Positions 57,621-64,000 of a stretch of DNA of 64,000 nucleotides are shown piece after piece. The DNA comes from Macrostomum hystrix (Eukaryota; Platyhelminthes; Macrostomidae). The DNA is taken from the NCBI GenBank assembly GCA_950097015.1, contig CATNEN010000014.1:186001-250000 (forward strand), given 5' to 3'. The position numbers and the translations under genes are program-made. Position 1 is the first letter of the stretch; each line of letters starts with the position of its first letter. Below the pieces are notes generated by a model. It worked only from the letters and a program-made list of their open reading frames with translations, did not search any database and was not told where the DNA came from.

Positions 57621-58316
57621 TCATCTCAAGGCCTGGGGATACACCACATTCTTCGTTCTTCCCCTTGGTGCGAAAATGAATAGGCCAGCTGGAGTTCCAA
57701 CACGGGAGCAGGCGACATAAAGCTGCCCATGCGAGAAGCACGGAGTCTCCAGGTTGATGCCAGCCACCTTCAGCGACTGTCCCTGAGCCTTGTTAATAGT
57801 CATCGCAAAGCACACTCTCACAGGGAACTGCAGTCGCTTGAACTGAAATGGCAGGTCCGTGGGGATAATTGGAATCCGGGGAACGAACACAGACTCTCCT
57901 CTGCCAGATCCAGTCATTATCATGGCCTCAATCACGTGTGGGAAGAGCCGCCTGACTATCAGTCTGGTGCCGTTACACAGCCTTGGCGCATTCAGGTTGC
58001 GGAGGAGCATAATTGGTGCCCCAACTTTCAGCTGCAAGTTGTGCGATGGAGTTCCAGGAGGATCTAGAGAGTTCAGAAACTCAACAGGATACTCCACAGC
58101 GGTGTCATCAGTCAACGTTGTATCAATTGACTTGTAGGTGAAAACTGCACCTGGCAACTCCTGAAGCAGTTGGTAGTTAATTTCGTTGGCGGCATCATTT
58201 CTAGGACACAGAATTGCCCTCTCTGACAGCCAGTCAACGTCAGCATATCGAGAGAAATAGGCTGGCTGGAGAGAAATATAAACCGGAGAGCCCTGCGCAC
58301 TGGGACGCCACCGCAC
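57621..58316 (-). pseudogene. C-terminal fragment of Helitron (PIF1-like) helicase
   Basis: An open frame of 231 codons without an ATG start. It shows the last motifs of the Helitron helicase: LCPRNDAANEINYQLL, LKVGAPIMLLRNLN, CFAMTINKAQGQSL and GQLYVACSRVG. The Rep domain and the Walker A and B motifs are absent, so the product cannot be an active helicase. It ends at 57621, about 650 bp before the Helitron 3' end, with the MITE in between. Confidence 0.88.
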
Positions 58317-58880
58317 TCACCGCACTCAGTCTCAGTGCTGCTTGGGGGCCAGTAGACAGTCTAGGGGTTTGGGCTGTGTACATTCACGGCTTGAAATACA
58401 ATGTACAGTCTGGGGCTTCGGCGCCCGGGGAAGGGAGGGGGTGGCTGTTATAAAATTTGGCCCGCAGAGTGGCGGAGGGGAGTTGGGGTGGCTGTCCTCG
58501 GAAAACAAAAAGTGACTCACTTTGAGATGATGCAGCTTTGCTCTGGATTGAGTAGAGATGTTCAAAATTGACAGCATTGTTGGAAAACATGTAAAGTGTA
58601 AGTGGATCAAATTTGGAGAAAATCTGACAAAGTGGGGCGACGATATGTCGAATTGAGTGATTTTTTGACGATTTTTGAGCAGTTTTTTGCACTTTTGAGC
58701 AGGAAGGAAATGATTTTTCGGGAATTTGAGTAGCCTATTGCACTCAGCGTAGGTGGTTTAAGGTATGTGCAAAGTTTGGTGCGATTTGGTTCAGCGGTTT
58801 CGGCGTCTATAAAGACAAAAGGTTGCACACACACACACACACACACAGACAGACAGAGTTTTCACTTTTATATATATAGA

Positions 58881-60168
58881 TGCCCAGCATATCACGAACA
58901 CTGTCTCAGTGTCTCAAAGATAAGTTGACAGTTAATAACAATTTTATGCAAAATTTGCACAATGCCTCACTCAAGTGTGCCATAACGATAGGGTGAAATA
59001 AATAAATACTGACTAAGTCAAGGTTGTTTCCTGGTACATAGGCAATAAATGGAATCAATTTTCAAAGTACGCTAGTATTACTTCTACGAAAATATGTTGC
59101 GAAATTTGTTTGTAACAAACGAAAGTCTACTAGGTTTGTAATTTTCAGCAACGGCACAAAAAAGTTTAAAAAAATAGAAAAAGACACTGAAGGATTTTTT
59201 GTAACAGCTGTCTTACTTTTTGTTTTATTCATAATAGTACTTTTCTTGGAAAAGTCCGTCGCGAACTACGAATAATTACTAGGTCCTAATTTAATTTAAT
59301 TATTAACCACGAACATTACAAATTACAAAATTACAATTTTAATTTGCCTTCGATGCCCCACCGCGTATGCAAGTACACGATAATTTGTACAGGTTATTAG
59401 GGGCCATAATAACGATTACTAACTCTTGTTCTTAACTTCTTTTTGTTGACTTACTATCTGTTGTTGCTTTCAGGTCTATAACTTTCAAAATAATGATTTA
59501 TATGTAAAATAGTTATAGTACAAGTTTGCTCATAGTTGATCCCCATAGTTGTTACATAAAAAGCAAAGGCATCTGTTATTCATATGGTGATCATACAAAT
59601 AGCAAAATGGTTATTCATATAGTGAATGTTCGAATAAAAAATGGTTAGTCAAAGAATGACAACAATAAGTATCAAAAAGGCAATTTTCTTGATTCCTCAT
59701 GTAATTATTATTTTCATGCATTTTTGATTCTCTAAGTAGGCTAAGTAGTAGAATACTAAGTAGGCCCTACTCGTAGTAAGATTTTAATAAAGATAATGAC
59801 TTAGTACTACTAAGTTTTATACAGTAGGCCCCTACAGTTAAATATGTTGTTGTCTTGTAAGGCCTAACTGTTGTTGTGTGAATGCATTTTATCCATAATT
59901 TGACTTCATATAGTAATTATATGATATTGTTGGTCATTGCTACCACACAACCTCCATTGCATAGAAAGCAAAACAGTTGATTTTTAAACACACATGTGAA
60001 ACATTTGATGTGGCAATGCTGAGAAGCCAGAAGCCTCTATATGAAGGTATCAGACTTTTAATTAATTCTGCCCTCAGCCACTTTGATAAATTTCAAAATG
60101 CAAATTTCAACAACAAATATGGTCACCATACAAATAACCATTCTGATATATGTATATGTGTATATGTC
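58881..60168. other. AT-rich gene-free stretch
   Basis: No exon, RNA gene or structured repeat recognised between the Helitron and the inverted repeat at 60169. Confidence 0.5.
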
Positions 60169-60537
60169 CCATAGTCCAGATCATGTAGTGCATGCCAGAA
60201 TTTTCTGGAGTGCATTTGTTTTCAGCTGGCATGTATGGCGTGCATTGGTATATATTTTAAGGGTTGGCGTACACTTTGGGGTGCAAGGTGTGCATGGCCA
60301 TGGTGTAGTGTGAAATCGTACATTGCATTTAAAAAGAGATCAAATATGTGTTTTATGCATCTGAATGTACAATTACAAATATCAACTAATTATTTAATGG
60401 ACTTAGCATGACTAAAACAAAATTGTCTGTATCTGTAAAAACATTTTTAAGTTTTGTAAATTGGACTATAAATATAGCATTTTGTGTCCGACTTAAGTTT
60501 ATGGGCATTTCACTTGATCCACAGTGGCAGAATTCCA

Positions 60538-62153
60538 CACTCAATGGCAACTGCTTTCCCAGTCTATGGCTCAAACGGGTGGCTGGCAGGCGATTGACAT
60601 AATCTTTGGGGCATGAACTTAGTCCATTTTTGCTCTCTAGTAGACTGAAAGCTGCGCTTCGCGCTCTAGCCTAAAGAGCAAAGGCAACAGTATGAGCTCG
60701 GAAGACGAAGGCAGCAACGCTAGGTATGAAACTGCCCCTGATGAGCAGGGTGACGGCCCACAACCTTGGACGTAGTCAATGATGAGCAATGAGAAACACA
60801 GCCTTGTCATAGACGCACTGGACAGAGGTGAGCGGCCGGTCGATATCGCGCGATGGATGAAGGTTAGCATCAAGACAGTCATGTCAATTAAAAGGCAGTA
60901 CGTAGTCACTGGACATCGCAATCGTCTCCCTCATGGCAGTGGCAGAGAACCGAAGCTCGGAGCAGTCCATGTTCAGTACGTGGTGGACAGTCGAAAATCC
61001 ACTTCTGACACTGGCGGAGATGAGGAACCAGCTGCAGGATCGGTTTAATCTACAAGTAAGCGAATCCACCATCAGTAGGGCGCTGGACAAGCAGCTGATC
61101 ACGCTGAAAAGTCTGGGGCGAGAAGCCAATGTTCCAGCAGCGCGCAACTTTCCAGAGAACGTGGCTCGGAGGCAAGAATTTGCTCACTGGTTGATCGGCA
61201 TTCCTCCCGAGCAGCACTTGCTATTCGTCGACGAGACGGGTTTCAACATGTGGACACGCCGATCCCAAGGACACAGTAGACGAGGCCAGCGAGTTCGGTG
61301 CGTGGTTGTTACACAGCGCGGAGCTCAACTGAACATCGTGCAGGCCATCTCTCCAAGCCTTGGCCTCGTGCATCACAAGATGGTTTCTGAGACGATGACG
61401 GCGGCCAGGTTTCAGACATTCGTCAAGGAGCTGATGCATGCTGTCAATAATCGCGGTGATGTGGGCGACGCTGAACGGTTTTGCATTGTGATGGACGGCG
61501 CTCGATTTCACAATGGAGTCACACTGCCGGAGCAGTTTGGAGCCAACTGGAGCATTAAGGTCCTGCCGCCATATTCGCCGTTTCTGAACCCCGTCGAGGA
61601 GGCGCACTCATGCGTGAAGGCGGCAATCAAGCGCGCACTGGCGCAGCATGAGGTGCAGTGTGAGCTGGACAGCCCGCCCCCACAGACGCCGCTGTACCAG
61701 TGGCGAATTCTGGTCATGCAAAGGATTGCTGAGGAGGCGACAGTGGAGGTCACGGCTGCAAAGTGCGGCGGATGGTACCGTCACTCACTGCGCCACCTTC
61801 CAGCCTGCATTGCCGGCCAGCCTATTTTGTGACCTTCAGTCGCTGAGTTCGATGAAGTTTTCCCGCTTGTATTTAAATTTTGTTCATTATTGCCGCCTGT
61901 GTTCCCGTTGCTGAACCTTTCTTGCCTACGTTCCCGATTCTTTTCTCGTTTGCATTCATTTTTGGTAAGCCTCGTGGCATCACATCAATAAATCACTTGG
62001 TCCTTGTCGCAACGCTGCCCACTAGGGCCTGCTTAAAAGCTTTCGGTCTACTAGAGAGCAAAAATGGACTAAGTTCATGCCCCGAAGATTAAGTCAATCG
62101 CCTGCCAGCCACCCGTTTGAGCCATAGACTGGGAAAGCAGTTGCCCTTGAGTG
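60538..62153 (+). mobile_element. Tc1/mariner-superfamily element with ~114-bp terminal inverted repeats
   Basis: The inverted repeats 60538-60651 and 62039-62153 are nearly identical (both contain GGCAACTGCTTTCCCAGTCT read inward and TGCTCTCTAGTAGAC at the inner end). Outermost bases are CACTCAA. The flanking dinucleotide is CA on both sides, not the TA expected of this superfamily; the ends may be mis-set by a few bases. One transposase gene lies inside. Confidence 0.85.
60779..61832 (+). pseudogene. Frameshifted DDE transposase (IS630/Tc1/mariner superfamily)
   Basis: An N-terminal helix-turn-helix (DALDRGERPVDIARWMKVS) is in one frame from 60779. The rest, from about 60990 to the stop at 61832, is in another frame, consistent with one extra base near 60990. 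The catalytic domain shows FVDETGFNMW, VMDGARFHN and PPYSPFLNPVEEAHS. The second Asp and the candidate Glu are 33 or 34 residues apart, depending on which of the two Glu is used. It resembles the broader IS630-like group more than classical Tc1. An in-frame stop (60776) separates a short upstream frame from the start. Confidence 0.85.
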
Positions 62154-62241
62154 CAATTTGAAAAACTCAGCATCCTTGGCATGCAAACAATTTTTTACAA
62201 TTTTTTTCTGGCATGCAGCCAACATGATCTGGACTATGGTA

Positions 62242-63686
62242 CACTCAGCAACATTGAAAAGTTTCCACCCTCGCGCAAGTTGTATATTTAGAGTTTCAAA
62301 ACTGGTTTTTGTCGCCAGACTTGTGCCATAGACGATTGATGATTTCGTCAACACGCACTTGGGCCATAGAATTCAAAAACTTGGGTCATAGACGCCAGAC
62401 AAGTCGAAGGAAACAGTCACATGGAGCAGACAGCAGCATCTTACAGGAGTCTAAAATCCACGTTCGCAACCGAACGCAATGGTTCGCCAAATGACCGACC
62501 TGGAACGAGCGCGCGCCATTGGCATGCTGGACGCTGGGATGTCCATCCGAGCTGTTGCTCGCCAAATTGGGCGGTCACACAGCAATCCGCAAACTGCAGA
62601 TCAAGTGCAGAGAAACGGGCAGCGTGGCGCACGCCACGCGCGGCCTGCGGCTCAATATGCGCAGTACAACTAGGAGGGCGGACCGGCGATTGCTGCGAAT
62701 GGTAAAGGGAAGCCCCACATTGCCAGCCACCCTGCTACGGCTGATGTGGGCTGAAAGAAGCAGGCGAGGGAATGTCCTGAGCGCCCAAACCATCCGACGA
62801 CGATTGCGGGAGTCGGGGCTGCGATCCCGTAAGATGCGCAAACGGTCACGCCTGACCCCAACCCATGTGGCCAGCCGGGAACAATGGGCAATGCAAAGGG
62901 TCCACTGGAGGCAGCAGCAGTGGCGGCGAGTGATTTTCACAGATGAGAGCCGCTTTCGATTGTTCCGTGCCGACGGCCGCATTCGCGTGTGGCGCCAGCC
63001 GCGCCAGGAGATGCTGCCGCAGCACGTGCAAAACTCTGAGAGCCAGTCAGCTTCTATTCACGTGTGGGCAGGCATCACAATGCACGCGAAGACGGAGCTC
63101 GTGTTCCTGGATGCGACTGTGACTGCCGAGTCGTACGCCAACCTTCTACAGACGCGCCTGCTGCCCTTCATTGATGCTTCATGTGGTGGCGTGGGGAACT
63201 GCGTCCTCCAAGACGACAACGCCCCACCGCATCGCGCAGCCGCTGTGGCGCATCTGAAGGAGCTGCTGCACCTGCGAACCTTGCGCTGGCCGTCCCGATC
63301 ACCGGACATGAATCCCATAGAGCACGTTTGGGATTACCTGAAGCGCTCGATTCGGCGCGACAATCCGCCGCAAAATGTTGCCCAACTGCGCGAATCACTG
63401 TCTACTGCATGGCAACAACTACCGCAAGATTTTCTGCGACGCCTGGTTCTGGGGATGCCCCGGAGAGTGAGCGCTCTGCTGCACTCACGTGGCTGCTATA
63501 CGCGTTACTGACCCTGTTCTGGGCGAGTTGTCACCCATGCTCGCGTACTTTGTTTCTTTGCTGTTCCTTTGCTTCGGTCGATTCCGGATTATATATTTGT
63601 CTATGGCTCAAACCACGAATATCTCCACAGACCAAAACGTTGCCCCTTCGCGCGCTAGGGTGGAAACTTTTCAATGTGGCTGAGTG
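62242..63686 (+). mobile_element. Tc1-like element with TA target duplication
   Basis: 1445 bp. The inverted repeats of about 37 bp start CACTCAGCAACATTGAAAAG (left) and CACTCAGCCACATTGAAAAG (right, reverse complement), with few mismatches. They are flanked by TA at 62240-62241 and 63687-63688. Its left end directly touches the outer inverted repeat ending at 62239. One Tc1-type transposase lies inside. Confidence 0.9.
62479..63511 (+). pseudogene. Frameshifted Tc1-like DD34E transposase
   Basis: It starts at ATG 62479 with the helix-turn-helix DLERARAIGMLDAGMSIRAV. A frame change near 62578, within the first DNA-binding domain, moves the reading frame; the remainder to 63511 is open. The catalytic triad is complete: IFTDESRF, LQDDNAPPH and SPDMNPIEHVWD, with exactly 34 residues between the second Asp and Glu. 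Length and motifs are normal for Tc1 apart from the single frame change, so inactivation is probably recent. Confidence 0.9.
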
Positions 63687-63688
63687 TA

Positions 63689-64000
63689 TATGTTTATTGT
63701 TTCCCTATTGGAATAACTGCTCGGACAGCGGACAACCATCTGCAGCATAATGTCTTTAATTTTGTTGCTACACCATGCCACCAGAAAATTAATTATATTT
63801 AGTGTATATTTAGCAGTTTTGCTATAAACGTCTGCTGCATAACATGTAATACTCATAAACATGTGCCTCACATCCACAGGATCTGAAATTGTATTCCAAT
63901 AGGGTGTTGCTGCTGAGGGGACATTAGTTCTCTGCTGCTGAGGCAATAGAATTAGCATGTACCTTAGTACCAGTAAGCTGAGTTGTATCAAACGTAAGTT
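63689..64000. other. Right end of window, nothing recognised
   Basis: AT-rich sequence to the right of the Tc1-like element. No gene or repeat can be supported. Confidence 0.5.

Larger units (their letters stand above)
56970..58880 (-). mobile_element. Helitron, both termini recognisable
   Basis: Rolling-circle transposon on the minus strand. The 5' end is TCTATATATATAAAAGTG at 58880 downward, preceded by A. The 3' end has a short hairpin TGCCC...GGGCA, then a run of A and GCTAG at 56974-56970, followed by T. So it begins TC, ends CTAG and sits between A and T, as Helitrons do. At 1.9 kb it is far too short to encode a full Rep-helicase and keeps only a C-terminal helicase piece. A hAT MITE is nested in it. 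Confidence 0.88.
60169..62239. repeat. Outer inverted repeat enclosing the first Tc1/mariner-like element
   Basis: CCATAGTCCAGATCATGT at 60169-60186 is exactly the reverse complement of 62222-62239, and both continue inward with TGCATGCCAGAA. This suggests a host element (possibly a MITE) into which the element at 60538-62153 inserted. A related end is present at 56361-56383. I could not define a target duplication. Confidence 0.55.

Overview
The window is eukaryotic nuclear DNA from an invertebrate animal. Six spliced protein genes are interrupted by GT-AG introns, exons are GC-rich inside AT-rich introns, and the genes are animal-specific: an innexin, a metabotropic GABA-B receptor, and a prenylated ankyrin regulator of protein phosphatase 1. 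The innexin, tRNA-derived SINEs, Tc1/mariner, hAT and Helitron elements and very abundant minisatellites would suit a flatworm of the Macrostomum type, but that placement is inference. Exon boundaries given here were set by hand from GT/AG sites. For all six genes the reading phase closes across every junction that could be placed.

Layout. 1-2.7 kb: a minus-strand SINE and a 736-bp inverted-repeat element. 2.7-6.1 kb (+): 3' part of a phosphatidylserine synthase (PTDSS1-like) gene, with an inverted-repeat element in its first visible intron whose two ends have each grown into a tandem array. 6.8-8.2 kb: a decayed LINE endonuclease (-). 11.0-11.4 kb: a SINE with a perfect 15-bp duplication. 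11.8-16.2 kb (+): complete AFG2/SPATA5-like double AAA+ ATPase, followed by a 65-bp satellite. 20.1-22.7 kb (-): complete innexin. 23.3-24.0 kb: a 44-bp satellite. 24.6-40.0 kb (+): GABA-B receptor with 13 exons found. Its 6.7-kb second intron carries an 87-bp minisatellite split by an intact Ty3/gypsy retrotransposon with identical LTRs. 40.9-41.2 kb (-): a small cysteine-rich membrane protein. 42.1-43.4 kb (-): NKAP. 44.7-54.1 kb (-): complete PPP1R16 (TIMAP/MYPT3) homologue, four of whose six introns contain minisatellites. 54-64 kb: AT-rich and gene-free, filled with transposons: a Helitron with both ends recognisable and a nested hAT MITE, then two adjacent Tc1/mariner-superfamily elements with frameshifted transposases.

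The host genes do not form a pathway or an operon. What ties the window together is tandem amplification of short DNA, mostly inside introns. The most interesting cases carry splice signals: a duplicated GABA-B exon end in which every copy has a juxtaposed AG|GT, and an intron of the PPP1R16 gene made of about 95 consecutive copies of a pyrimidine-tract-plus-CAG unit that looks like a 3' splice site.
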